DNA from: JBFIHZ01 sp041601535
GTDB taxonomy: Bacteria > Pseudomonadota > Gammaproteobacteria > Xanthomonadales > SZUA-36
Assembly (NCBI GenBank): GCA_041601535.1
Contig: JBFIHZ010000112.1
Coordinates: 1 to 10,866 of the forward strand
Direction: 5' to 3'
Length of the DNA stretch: 10,866 nucleotides
Shown: positions 1 to 8,247 of the stretch, one piece after another
How the letters are laid out: each line of letters begins with the position of its first letter
Position numbering within the stretch: position 1 is the stretch's first letter
The notes under the pieces: model-generated
Database searches by the model: none
What the model saw: the letters and a program-made list of their open reading frames with translations, nothing else
What the model was told of the DNA's origin: nothing
Translations under genes and position numbers: made by a program

Positions 1-1425
1 CCGGCCCAGCCACAAGTCCGCAGTGATCCGGTGCACCGTGGCCCGTTCTGTGAACGGATCGCACTCAGCCATGCGGCTAAAGGCAGATTGCATTTCACGC
101 GCCTTGCCGAACGGCCCGGTTGCAAGGTGTATCCAGTAACCCGCGGTACAGCCTGTCTGGCCAAGCGAACGGTCGCTGAGGGTATTCAGGCCGCGCCACT
201 CGCCCAGTATCAAGGCTCGGTCCGCCTCGAATTTTACGCGCTCATCGGCATTTCTGGCGTATTGCATGGCGCGGTCGTAATCCTGTTTCAGCGCAGCCGG
301 TGCCGTTGCAATGTCCTCGTTGGTGATGTTTCCGTCCAGTTGCCCGCTGGCCTCGGACATCAGGATATGGGTATATAAATCCGCATGCTGGATGTAGGCA
401 TCGCTCAGTTCCGGCGCAAGCGTATAAGCCCGTTCAAACATCTGGTTGCCTTGCCGCAGCAGGGTGATATCAGCGTCGGTGCCATGGGCTTTTTCAAACA
501 GTTCGTGACCTTTCTGATGCGCGGTGAATGCTTCGACATTGCGGATGCCCACCTGCAACATGCGCGCACGCAGATCCTCGTCCAGTACCACGTTCAGCGC
601 GGCTGCCACTTTTTCGGCGATATCCTGCTGCACCGCGAAAGTGTCTTCGGTGCGGCGGTCGTAGGTCTCTGACCACAGATGAAAACCATCAGCAGCCCGG
701 ATCAGTTGCGCGGTTATGCGTAATTGCTCACCGGCCCGGCGTACCGAGCCTTCGACAATATGGGCCACGCCGAGCTGGTCAGCGATTTCGCCTACCGGCA
801 GGTTTTGGTCTTTGAAATGGAAAGCCGAGGTGCGCGCCGTCACCATTAATTGAGGTAGCTGGCTCAGCGCATTGATGATTTCTTCAGTCAGGCCATCGGC
901 GAAGTAAGTGTCGTCGGGACCGGTACTCATTACCGCAAAAGGCAACACGGCGACTGAAGAATCTGATGGTACGGGTGCCTGGGATTGCACACCATTGGTT
1001 TGCTGCTGTGCTTCAGCACCAATGCCGGGCATCGCAGTGGTGGCCGGGCCCGGTTTGCCGTCGCGGCCGGAAAACACAAAGCGTTCCAGCCCCAGGAAAA
1101 TAATGACAATGGCAAGAATGCCGATAATGACGCGGTCCAGCCGCTTGCCGCTCTGATCGGTAATTTGCAGTGTGCGGTCACGCTGGCTTTCGGGAATCAC
1201 CCCTTGTGGTGTTACTTCAAAAGCCCAGGAGATGATCAAGGCAATGGGGAAGCCAATGGCCAGTGCAACCAGCACCGCGCGCATGGCCCAGTCCGGCGCG
1301 GCGAAATTATCCAGCACCAGGTCAGACACCTGGGCAATCAGCCAGGCGGACACCACGTAGGCCACGGCTACCTTGGTGACATTGCGACGATGCAGTTCCT
1401 TGAAAAAATGCGAGCGTGGATTCAT
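1..1425 (-). CDS. Membrane-anchored FlgO/TolB-like TPR protein, divergent paralog, 3' end outside the window
   Basis: The frame is open for 475 codons from the ATG at 1425 to the window edge, so the C-terminus is missing. Residues 8-20 (FKELHRRNVTKVA) give a basic N-terminus. Membrane helices lie at about 18-37, 48-69 and 98-115, separated by an APDW-containing outer loop and a polar inner loop (TPQGVIPESQRDR). A Q/P/A-rich linker is followed at about 156-280 by a FlgO/TolB-N-like domain (SVAVLPF, YFADGLTEEI, GSVRRAGEQLRITAQL, DGFHLWSETYDR). TPR-like helices follow (for example 328-354). The domain is clearly related to the four genes upstream but more divergent (FADGLTEEI against FSDGISEEI; TARTSAFHF against AGRTSSFAF). 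Unlike them it has cysteines, at 426 and 455. It lies 87 bases after its upstream neighbour on the same strand, with only a weak Shine-Dalgarno. Role inferred: inner-membrane protein with a periplasmic sensing or scaffolding part. Substrate and partner are unknown. Confidence 0.88.
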   Translation of the reverse strand, partial: MNPRSHFFKELHRRNVTKVAVAYVVSAWLIAQVSDLVLDNFAAPDWAMRAVLVALAIGFPIALIISWAFEVTPQGVIPESQRDRTLQITDQSGKRLDRVIIGILAIVIIFLGLERFVFSGRDGKPGPATTAMPGIGAEAQQQTNGVQSQAPVPSDSSVAVLPFAVMSTGPDDTYFADGLTEEIINALSQLPQLMVTARTSAFHFKDQNLPVGEIADQLGVAHIVEGSVRRAGEQLRITAQLIRAADGFHLWSETYDRRTEDTFAVQQDIAEKVAAALNVVLDEDLRARMLQVGIRNVEAFTAHQKGHELFEKAHGTDADITLLRQGNQMFERAYTLAPELSDAYIQHADLYTHILMSEASGQLDGNITNEDIATAPAALKQDYDRAMQYARNADERVKFEADRALILGEWRGLNTLSDRSLGQTGCTAGYWIHLATGPFGKAREMQSAFSRMAECDPFTERATVHRITADLWLGR

Positions 1426-1512
1426 GGCTTCAGGTTTTCGTTGCGTTGTTGATTTGCCCTGACCGGTTCTGAATTCCGTCCCTGACTAAAAACAGGCACG
1501 GGCGCAGGCAGT

Positions 1513-3681
1513 TCATGTCTCCAAGGCTTCCAGGCCCAGTTCGGCACGTTCGGCATTCAAATGATCCAGCATTTTTGCCTGCACGGCCTGGTATTCCGGT
1601 TCGGCCTTCAGCGCATCCAGCGCAGCCCAACCCTCACTCAGGCGGGTGCTGCCGGAAACATAGCCGCCGTCGACAGCTTTGGCCAGCAGATCAATGGCAG
1701 CTTGATGGTCGCCAGCCATGGTCTGGTAGACCGCATTGATCATGTCGAGATAGCTGTTGGTGAAGCCCAGCTCTGACAGTCTTTCAAGCCCGGTTCGGCT
1801 GTACTGCATGGCCTGTTCGAAACGCGCTTGGTCTCCAACCTCGGACAAGGCGAAGGCGAGGTCGAGCATGGTGCTGATGCCGCGTCCGTTACCTGCGGGG
1901 TGGTCGGCATGAAACGCCTCCAGGTCCGGCCAGCGTTCATCGACAAAGGCCACGGCTTCCCCGGGCCGCCCGTAATTGGCCAGCAAACCGAGCAGCGTAC
2001 CAATATCCCTGCCGCTGTCGGCGAGTTTGCGCGCGCTGATCAGGGCCTCTTCGGAGCGGCCGACCTGCATCAGGGCAAACAAGCGCTGATCTTCAGGGCC
2101 CTCGTTGATCAAACGCTCGATTTGTCCCGTACCGGCTAATCCGCGGGCGACTATTTCGCGGTTGGGGAAATTATCGGGCTGGATGGCCAGCGCCCGCTCA
2201 GCCGCGGCCAGCCCCTTCGCTATCTGGCCCTCGGCATAAAATACATTGGCCTCCAGCCGCAACAGAAACGGATCGTGGGGCATAAACGGCCGTATCTGGT
2301 CAATCTGCGCTTTGGCATCGTCCAGGCGGTTCTGGAATACATACATCTGGTTCAGGTTGCCGATACCGGGACGATACAGCGGGTCACGCTCGCGCAGGCT
2401 TTCCAGCGTTTCGATTCCTTCCTGCAGGCGGCCGGCCGCAAGGTAGGCAGTTTGCAGCCAGTTGCTGGCGTTCACCAGGTTGGGGTTGATCGCATGCGCC
2501 TGTTCCAGCACCTTGATGGCGGCTGCGGTTTGCCCCGGGGTGTCCAGGTAATACAAGCCCAGTGCCGCCAGAGCTTCCGGCTGTTGCGGGTCCAGCCGCA
2601 GGGCCTGGTCGATATACAGCTTGCCCTGGGCCTGTGATTCGGCTTCCGGAATCGTGCCGTAATCCCGGTCTGACAGCAGTAGTGTGGCAACACCCCTTTG
2701 CGCATAGGCGGCGGCATAACCGGCATCCAGCGCGATGGCGCGATCCAGCAGTTCGGTGGCGGATTCCAGCGCCGGACGCGAGCGTTCATAAATGCGCTGC
2801 TTGGCCAGCAGGTACAGGTCGTAGGCTTCGGGGTTTACGCGTTCAGCGGCAAGCGCATTACTTTCTCCATCCAGCAAGTGGGCTTTGAGCTGCTGCAATA
2901 TGGAGCTGGCGATTTCATCCTGTATGGCGAACACATCGGTGAGTTCCCGGTCATACGTGTCGGACCACAGGTGGAAGCCGTCATCCACCTGGATCAGCTG
3001 GGCAGTGATGCGCACGGTGTCCCCGGCCTTGCGCACCGAGCCCTCCAGGATGTGCTCCACGCCCAGCGTTTCGCCAATCTTGCGCAGGTCCTGGTTCTGG
3101 CCTTTGAACGCAAAGGAGGAAGTACGTCCAGCCACTTTCAGGTCTTTGACACGCGCCAGCGCATTGAGTATTTCCTCGGAAATGCCGTCCGAGAAATACT
3201 CCTGTTCCGGATCGGAAGACATATTGACAAAGGGCAGCACGGCTACTGATTTGGCTCTGGGGCCTACTGGTACGGCCGTTTCAGCAGCTTCGGATGCTGC
3301 CAGCGTGCGCTCGTCCGCCGCCTGTTGGCCGGCTTCCTTGCCGGTAAAGCGGTCGGCCAGTAACAACACGACTGCTACGGCCAGTATGGCGATGATGGTG
3401 AAATCCAGTTTGCGGCCGGTACGGTGCGTGATGGATTGGGTGCGGTCGACGTCCTTTTCTTTCTTCAGCCCTTCGGGCGTGAGTTCAAACGCCCAGGCAA
3501 AAATCACCGCAAGCGGAAAGCCCAGCGCCAATACCAGCATGATGCTCTGGATAACCCAGTCGGGCGCATGGATGTTTTCCAGTACGAGATCGGCCAGTTG
3601 CAGCAACAGCCAGGAGGTGACCAGATAGGCCACGGCCACACGAAATACATTGCGGCGCTTGAGTTCTTCAAACAGGCTCAC
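1513..3681 (-). CDS. Membrane-anchored FlgO/TolB-like TPR protein (722 aa), GTG start
   Basis: The start is GTG at 3681, chosen because the next residues (SLFEELKRRNVFRV) align with the N-termini of the paralogs and GAGGT lies six bases upstream. Predicted helices are at about 12-31, 45-66 and 94-110; the loop between the second and third (TPEGLKKEKDVDR, 68-80) is strongly basic and should be cytoplasmic. A linker rich in A, E and Q (113-143) leads to the FlgO/TolB-N-like domain at about 144-269. TPR helices start near 305. They include the motif NPNLVNASNWL (399-409) and a conserved RWPDL (583-587). The C-terminal part (about 650-722) resembles the end-of-group segment seen in TPR proteins of this kind. 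There are no cysteines. In the FlgO domain I count 18 differences in 126 residues from the gene immediately upstream. Function inferred only as a periplasm-facing receptor or scaffold; no enzyme domain is visible. Confidence 0.95.
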   Translation of the reverse strand: MSLFEELKRRNVFRVAVAYLVTSWLLLQLADLVLENIHAPDWVIQSIMLVLALGFPLAVIFAWAFELTPEGLKKEKDVDRTQSITHRTGRKLDFTIIAILAVAVVLLLADRFTGKEAGQQAADERTLAASEAAETAVPVGPRAKSVAVLPFVNMSSDPEQEYFSDGISEEILNALARVKDLKVAGRTSSFAFKGQNQDLRKIGETLGVEHILEGSVRKAGDTVRITAQLIQVDDGFHLWSDTYDRELTDVFAIQDEIASSILQQLKAHLLDGESNALAAERVNPEAYDLYLLAKQRIYERSRPALESATELLDRAIALDAGYAAAYAQRGVATLLLSDRDYGTIPEAESQAQGKLYIDQALRLDPQQPEALAALGLYYLDTPGQTAAAIKVLEQAHAINPNLVNASNWLQTAYLAAGRLQEGIETLESLRERDPLYRPGIGNLNQMYVFQNRLDDAKAQIDQIRPFMPHDPFLLRLEANVFYAEGQIAKGLAAAERALAIQPDNFPNREIVARGLAGTGQIERLINEGPEDQRLFALMQVGRSEEALISARKLADSGRDIGTLLGLLANYGRPGEAVAFVDERWPDLEAFHADHPAGNGRGISTMLDLAFALSEVGDQARFEQAMQYSRTGLERLSELGFTNSYLDMINAVYQTMAGDHQAAIDLLAKAVDGGYVSGSTRLSEGWAALDALKAEPEYQAVQAKMLDHLNAERAELGLEALET

Positions 3682-3687
3682 GGATTA

Positions 3688-3692
3688 ACCTC
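3688..3692 (-). promoter_or_regulatory. Ribosome binding site for the GTG-started gene at 3681
   Basis: The minus strand reads GAGGT, then six bases, then GTG. This is a good Shine-Dalgarno at usual spacing and supports the GTG at 3681 as the true start. With this start the N-terminus matches the length of the paralogs. Confidence 0.7.
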
Positions 3693-3717
3693 GACTGAAA
3701 ATAATGATTGAGCAGTT

Positions 3718-3731
3718 TATCCGGACGGATA
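3718..3731. repeat. 14-base perfect inverted repeat (operator-like)
   Basis: TATCCG-GA-CGGATA is a perfect palindrome with six-base arms and a two-base centre. It lies in the 102-base spacer, 36 bases before the GTG at 3681. The two-base centre is too short for a good RNA hairpin and no T-run follows, so a protein-binding site is likelier than a terminator. A degenerate relative lies at 6040-6053, before the next paralog upstream. No regulator can be named. Confidence 0.4.
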
Positions 3732-3783
3732 TGCACTCGCAGTTTGCGCTGGCGGTGCTGACATGAATTGATGCGTGCGAAGT

Positions 3784-5961
3784 TCATGTGGAAATTGGCT
3801 GCAGCCCCAGCGCCTCGCGCTCGCCATTGGCATGGTCCAGGAGCTGGGCCTGGATGGTCTCGTATTCCGGGTCGCCAGCCAGGACCTCCAGTTCCGGCCA
3901 GATTGCCGACAGGGGTGTTGCCAGAACCAGCCCCATGTCGACAGCTTCTGCCAGTTGCCTGAGGGCATGCTCGCGGTCACCAGCCAGTGCGTAATAACGC
4001 GCATCGGTAAGCAGGAAGAACTGGTCCTGTATCTTCTGTTGCACAGACCGGTCATGGGCCGCGCGGATGCGCGCCATTGCATCCTCGAACAATGCCTGCT
4101 TACCCACCACGGAATACGCCAGCGCGATATCCAGCATCATGCCGTATCCGGCCCCGGTATCCGGGTACTCGTGCTCCAGGGTGGCCAGGTCCGGCCAGCG
4201 CGATTCAACAAACTCCACCAGTTTGCGGTATTCGCGGGTGCTGGCCAGGTGGCCAATCAGCGGCCAGACCATGCCCTCGCCGGCCAGTTCCTGTGCGATC
4301 ATGGTGGCTTCTTCCGGCCGTTGCAGCACATTGAGTGCAAGAACTTTGTGCCATCGATGGCCTTCCTGCAGCACGCGTTCGTATTGGCCGGTTTGCATCA
4401 GGGTCCAGCCATAGAGTTCCCTGAGCACGCCATCGGTGGGTTGCGTTTCCAGGGCCTTTTCCAGCAAGGGTTGAGCCATGGAAGGTTTGCCCAGGGACAT
4501 CCAGGTATTGGCTTCGGCCTGCATGACTTGCGGGTCGCCCGGTAAAAAGGGCCGGATGCGATCCAGCAGCGCCCAGGATTTTTCCTGCTGGCCGAACCCG
4601 TTATAGCTATTCACCGCGTTGGCAAACCCGGGTGGGTACAGCGGGTCGCGTTCCACCATGTCTTCCACTATTTCCAGCGCACGGCTGACCTCACCCAGTT
4701 CGCTGTAGCCAACTTGCAGCCAGTTGCTGGCATCGATCAGGTTGGGGTTGATGGCCAGGGCTTTTTCCAGCGCGTCCAGACCGGTGCGCTGCTCGGTGGG
4801 GCGGTTGACGTGATACAGGCCTAGCCCGGCCCAGGCCTCCGCCAGGTTTGGTTCGAGTTGCAGGGCCTTGTCCAGGTACAGCTTGCCTTGCGCATTGGCT
4901 TCTGCATTGGTCATCTCGCCATAATTACGCTCCGCCAGCAGCAGCGCGGCAATACCGCGTTGGGCGTAGGCAGGCGCATACTCGGGATCCCTGGCAATGG
5001 CTTTGTCCAGCAGTTCCGCGGCGGACTCGATGGAAAGGCGTTTGCGCTCGTAAATACGCTGTTTGGCCAGCAGGTACTGCTCATACACCACCGGGTCGGT
5101 GCGCTGGGCCGCTGCCGGCATGGGCGCCGTTTCCAGGCCCACCAGGTGGGCCTTGAGTTGTTCCAGGATGGCGGTGGCGATTTCGTCCTGGATGGTGAAT
5201 ACATCGGTCAGTTCGCGGTCGTAACTCTCCGACCACAGGTGGAAGCCGTCATCCACCTGGATCAACTGCGCGGTGATGCGTACCTTGCTGCCGGATTTGC
5301 GCACCGAGCCTTCCAGGATATGCTCCACCCCGAGGGCTTCACCCACCTGGCGCAGATCCTGGCTCTCACCCTTGAAGGCGAAAGAGGAAGTGCGGCCGGC
5401 CACTTTCAGTTCCTTGACCTTGGCCAGGGCATTGAGGATTTCCTCGGATATGCCGTCGGAGAAATACTCCTGCTCGGCATCGGAGCTCATGTTCACAAAC
5501 GGCAGCACGGCGATGGATTTGGCATTGGATTTTTCACTGCTGCTGGCTTCGGCCGCGACACCAGAGTCGCTCTGAGCCAAGCCGTCGGCCGCTTCGTTTG
5601 CCGGTGAATTGAACCGCGACTCCCACACGAAGTAGGCAAGTGCAACAACCAGGATCGCGATGATGGTGCGGTCCAGCGTGTGGCCGGTTTTATGTACGAT
5701 CGACTGGCTGCGGTCCACATCTTTTTCTTTCTTCAGCCCTTCCGGGGTCAGCTCAAACGCCCAGGCAAAAATCAACGCCAGTGGAAAGCCGATTATCAGC
5801 ACCACCAGTATGGCCTGAATCACCCAATCCGGTGCCTGAAAATTTTCCAGCATCAGGTCCGCCACCTGCGCCAGCAGCCAGGCGGTAATCAGGTAGACCA
5901 CACCCACCCGCACCACGTTGCGGCGCTTGAGCTCTTCGATAAAGCCGGGTGTGGTGTTCAT
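3784..5961 (-). CDS. Membrane-anchored FlgO/TolB-like TPR protein (725 aa)
   Basis: ATG at 5961, with only a weak GAG six bases upstream; the N-terminus GFIEELKRRNVVRVG aligns with the family. Membrane helices are at about 17-36, 48-70 and 99-114, with an APDW outer loop and the conserved inner loop TPEGLKKEKDVDR (72-84). A Ser/Ala/Glu-rich linker (117-147) precedes the FlgO/TolB-N-like domain at 148-273 (SIAVLPFVNMSSD, EYFSDGISEEI, GRTSSFAFKG, DDGFHLWSESYDREL). TPR units are visible at about 311-343, 355-387 and 393-425, the last holding NPNLIDASNWL; RWPDL recurs further on. The protein ends in LGLQPIST and has no cysteine. It is closest to the downstream neighbour by loop and FlgO details (GLKKEK, AEQEYF). 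It sits 113 bases after the 717-codon gene and 102 bases before the 722-codon gene. No enzymatic or DNA-binding domain is visible; a periplasmic receptor or scaffold role is inferred. Confidence 0.95.
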   Translation of the reverse strand: MNTTPGFIEELKRRNVVRVGVVYLITAWLLAQVADLMLENFQAPDWVIQAILVVLIIGFPLALIFAWAFELTPEGLKKEKDVDRSQSIVHKTGHTLDRTIIAILVVALAYFVWESRFNSPANEAADGLAQSDSGVAAEASSSEKSNAKSIAVLPFVNMSSDAEQEYFSDGISEEILNALAKVKELKVAGRTSSFAFKGESQDLRQVGEALGVEHILEGSVRKSGSKVRITAQLIQVDDGFHLWSESYDRELTDVFTIQDEIATAILEQLKAHLVGLETAPMPAAAQRTDPVVYEQYLLAKQRIYERKRLSIESAAELLDKAIARDPEYAPAYAQRGIAALLLAERNYGEMTNAEANAQGKLYLDKALQLEPNLAEAWAGLGLYHVNRPTEQRTGLDALEKALAINPNLIDASNWLQVGYSELGEVSRALEIVEDMVERDPLYPPGFANAVNSYNGFGQQEKSWALLDRIRPFLPGDPQVMQAEANTWMSLGKPSMAQPLLEKALETQPTDGVLRELYGWTLMQTGQYERVLQEGHRWHKVLALNVLQRPEEATMIAQELAGEGMVWPLIGHLASTREYRKLVEFVESRWPDLATLEHEYPDTGAGYGMMLDIALAYSVVGKQALFEDAMARIRAAHDRSVQQKIQDQFFLLTDARYYALAGDREHALRQLAEAVDMGLVLATPLSAIWPELEVLAGDPEYETIQAQLLDHANGEREALGLQPIST

Positions 5962-6039
5962 TGTGTACTCACATCAGTTTCATCCCGTGTTCCTGCTGCG
6001 CTCTGTTGCACTGCTGCGGCAGCTGTTCACGCCTGACGA

Positions 6040-6053
6040 AATTCGTATGGATA
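6040..6053 (-). repeat. Degenerate copy of the TATCC motif in the next spacer
   Basis: On the minus strand this reads TATCCATACGAATT. It matches the palindrome at 3718-3731 (TATCCGTCCGGATA read on the minus strand) at 10-11 of 14 positions, sharing TATCC-T-CG-AT. It lies 78 bases before the ATG at 5961, in an AT-rich patch that also holds a weak promoter-like pair (TCGACA at 6078-6083 and TTTAAT at 6053-6058, spaced 19). It may be a shared operator, a relic of duplicated spacer DNA, or chance. Confidence 0.25.
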
Positions 6054-6074
6054 TTAAACATTCTAATCCCATTC

Positions 6075-8228
6075 TTATGTCGATACCGGCCCCAGGCCCA
6101 ATTGCACCCGTTCGTTATTGAGGTGTTCAACCATGCGTTGCTGAATGGCCTGGTAATCCGGGTGGCCCTCAAGGTCACGAAAATACGGGTACTCGCTGCT
6201 GATGGGGATGGCAACGATCAGTCCCGCATCGATCGCCTGTGCCAGCCAGTTCAATGCCGCATCTTCATCCCCTGCCATTGCATGCCAGGCGGCCACCTGG
6301 ATCAGAAAATCGCCAAACTGCACACCTTGTTCAAGGGTCTGCTGCGTGGTTTCGTGCAAAATGGCCATGGCCTGATCAAAACGTTGCTGGTTACCGCTGC
6401 GCCGGTAGGCCAGCGCCAGGTCGGTCATTTCGCGATAACCAAAAATGCCCGCGGGTACGTCCCGGCGGAAATCATCCAGGCTGCTCCAGCGCTGGTCGAA
6501 GTACTGCAACAGATCTTCAGACTTGCCCGTGGCATTCAGCAACGCGAACCAGGCGCGCGGGGCGCCGTTGGTTGCCCGGCTTTTGGCGATGACAGATGCC
6601 TCTTCAGTACGCCCCTGGTTGAACAGCGCCCAGACGATTTGATCTGACCACTCGTCATCAAACACCCGCTCATACTGGTGCGTACCGTTGTAAGCCCGAT
6701 TCAGGCCGACACGGACCACGCGGTCAGATGGCCGCACCTCGTGGGCTTTCTGCATCAGTGACAAGCCTTCAGCAACATTACCGGCGAACAGTTCAATCTG
6801 TGCCCGGTCCGATAGCAGGAACGGATCGCCCGGTACAAAGCGTTCCACCGAATCCACGTAGGCTCTTGCCTCGTCCGCCCGACCCATTAACGTCAGCATA
6901 AAGGCCCGGTTGCCCACCGCGGGCTTGTACAAAGGATCGCGGCTGATAATGTTGTCCAGCAGGGTCATGCTGTCACTAAGCCGGTTCACGCTCCAGTAGG
7001 CAATGTTGAGCCAGTTGCTGGCATTGATCAGATTGGGGTTGATTGCCAGGGCTTGCTCCAGAACGGCGATGCTTTTGTACGGTTGATTCGGCGGGCCGTT
7101 GTAGTAAAGCCCCATCCCGGCGAGGGCTTCCGCCTGGTTGGCATCCAGCGCCAGGGCCTGATCCAGATACCGCCTGGCTTCCGCCCTGGCCTGATCCTTG
7201 GGTATAGAGCCATAGCTGGTTACCGATAGCAGCAGGCTGGCAATCCCCCGCTGGGCATAAGCCGGCGCATAGTTCGGGTCGATGGCAATGGCTTCGTCCA
7301 GCAAATCCCCGGCCGCCTGGATGGACAGCTCGGTGCGCTCATACATTCGCTGCCTGGCCAGCAGGTATCGTTCATACGCTTTGGGATCGGTACGCGTGGC
7401 AGCCAAAGTGCTTGTCTCGCCATCCAGCAAGGTGGCTTTCATTTCGGTCAGAATGGCCGTGGCGATTTCGTCCTGGATGGCGAACACGTTGTCCAGCTTG
7501 CGGTCGTAGCTTTCCGACCACAGGTGAAATCCGTCGTCCACGTGGATCAGCTGTGCAGTGATGCGCAGCTGGTCGCCGTACTTGCGCACCGAACCTTCCA
7601 GGATGTGCTTGACGCCGAGTGTTTCGCCGATGCGGCGCAGGTCCTGGTTCTGGCCTTTGAAAGCAAACGAAGATGTTCGCCCCGCCACTTTGAGTTCTTT
7701 TACCTTGGCCAGCGCGTTGAGGATTTCTTCAGAAATCCCATCGGAGAAATATTCATTGTCGGCATCGTCACTCATATTGACAAAGGGCAGTACGGCAATG
7801 GATTTTTCCTGCACGGTTTGCGCGGCTTTTGTGTCGGCAGTTATCTGCGCGGCCGACTCAAGCTCGGCGGCATGCTGGCCGGGAGTCCATACAAACTTGT
7901 CCCAGGTGAAATAGCCGAGCGCGATCACCAGGATGCCAATAATGGTGAAATCCAGCTTACGCCCGGTGTGCTGGGTGATTGATTGGCTGCGGTCCACGTC
8001 TTTTTCTTTCTTGATGCCTTCGGGCGTGAGCTCGAACGCCCATGCGAAAATCAACGCCGGAACAAAGCCGATACCCAACAGGGCGATCACCAGCGTGACG
8101 GCCGAATCTTCCAGCCCGATGCGCGGAAACACCAGGTCCGCCACCTGCATCAACAGCCATGAGGTCACCACGTAGGCAATGCCCACCCGGATTACGTTCC
8201 GCCGTTTGAGCTCTACCAAAAAACTCAT
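6075..8228 (-). CDS. Membrane-anchored FlgO/TolB-like TPR protein (717 aa), variant outer loop
   Basis: ATG at 8228, only 19 bases after the stop of the upstream paralog. A GGGGAG lies 12 bases before the ATG, rather far for a Shine-Dalgarno, so translation may be helped by coupling to the preceding stop. The N-terminus is MSFLVELKRRNVIRVG. Helices are at about 13-34, 44-66 and 94-110. The first outer loop reads FPRIGLEDS instead of the APDW form of all the other copies. The inner loop TPEGIKKEKDVDR (68-80) is unchanged. The FlgO/TolB-N-like domain is at 142-267 (SIAVLPFVNMSDD, FSDGISEEI, GRTSSFAFKG, DDGFHLWSESYDRKL). TPR units run at about 302-334, 348-376 and 386-413, with NPNLINASNWL. The usual RWPDL is RWSSL here. 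The end is LGLGPVST with a TAA stop, against TGA in the other three complete genes. There are no cysteines. Role as for the paralogs: inferred inner-membrane receptor or scaffold. Confidence 0.95.
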   Translation of the reverse strand: MSFLVELKRRNVIRVGIAYVVTSWLLMQVADLVFPRIGLEDSAVTLVIALLGIGFVPALIFAWAFELTPEGIKKEKDVDRSQSITQHTGRKLDFTIIGILVIALGYFTWDKFVWTPGQHAAELESAAQITADTKAAQTVQEKSIAVLPFVNMSDDADNEYFSDGISEEILNALAKVKELKVAGRTSSFAFKGQNQDLRRIGETLGVKHILEGSVRKYGDQLRITAQLIHVDDGFHLWSESYDRKLDNVFAIQDEIATAILTEMKATLLDGETSTLAATRTDPKAYERYLLARQRMYERTELSIQAAGDLLDEAIAIDPNYAPAYAQRGIASLLLSVTSYGSIPKDQARAEARRYLDQALALDANQAEALAGMGLYYNGPPNQPYKSIAVLEQALAINPNLINASNWLNIAYWSVNRLSDSMTLLDNIISRDPLYKPAVGNRAFMLTLMGRADEARAYVDSVERFVPGDPFLLSDRAQIELFAGNVAEGLSLMQKAHEVRPSDRVVRVGLNRAYNGTHQYERVFDDEWSDQIVWALFNQGRTEEASVIAKSRATNGAPRAWFALLNATGKSEDLLQYFDQRWSSLDDFRRDVPAGIFGYREMTDLALAYRRSGNQQRFDQAMAILHETTQQTLEQGVQFGDFLIQVAAWHAMAGDEDAALNWLAQAIDAGLIVAIPISSEYPYFRDLEGHPDYQAIQQRMVEHLNNERVQLGLGPVST

Positions 8229-8247
8229 CGCGGTAAGGGGCTCCCCG

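Noticed and set aside
1457..1486. CCCTGAC repeated twice with a 23-base period in the spacer before the left-edge gene
   Set aside because: Seven-base direct repeats are expected by chance in a spacer of this size and no promoter element accompanies them.
1481..1496. CCTG...CAGG pairing with a short A/T run after the 722-codon gene
   Set aside because: The stem is four bases, and the T-run lies in the loop rather than after it, so it is not a terminator.
6053..6083. TCGACA / TTTAAT promoter-like pair before the gene at 3784-5961
   Set aside because: The 19-base spacing is too wide and the first hexamer overlaps the end of the upstream gene; it is kept only as a note in the motif entry.
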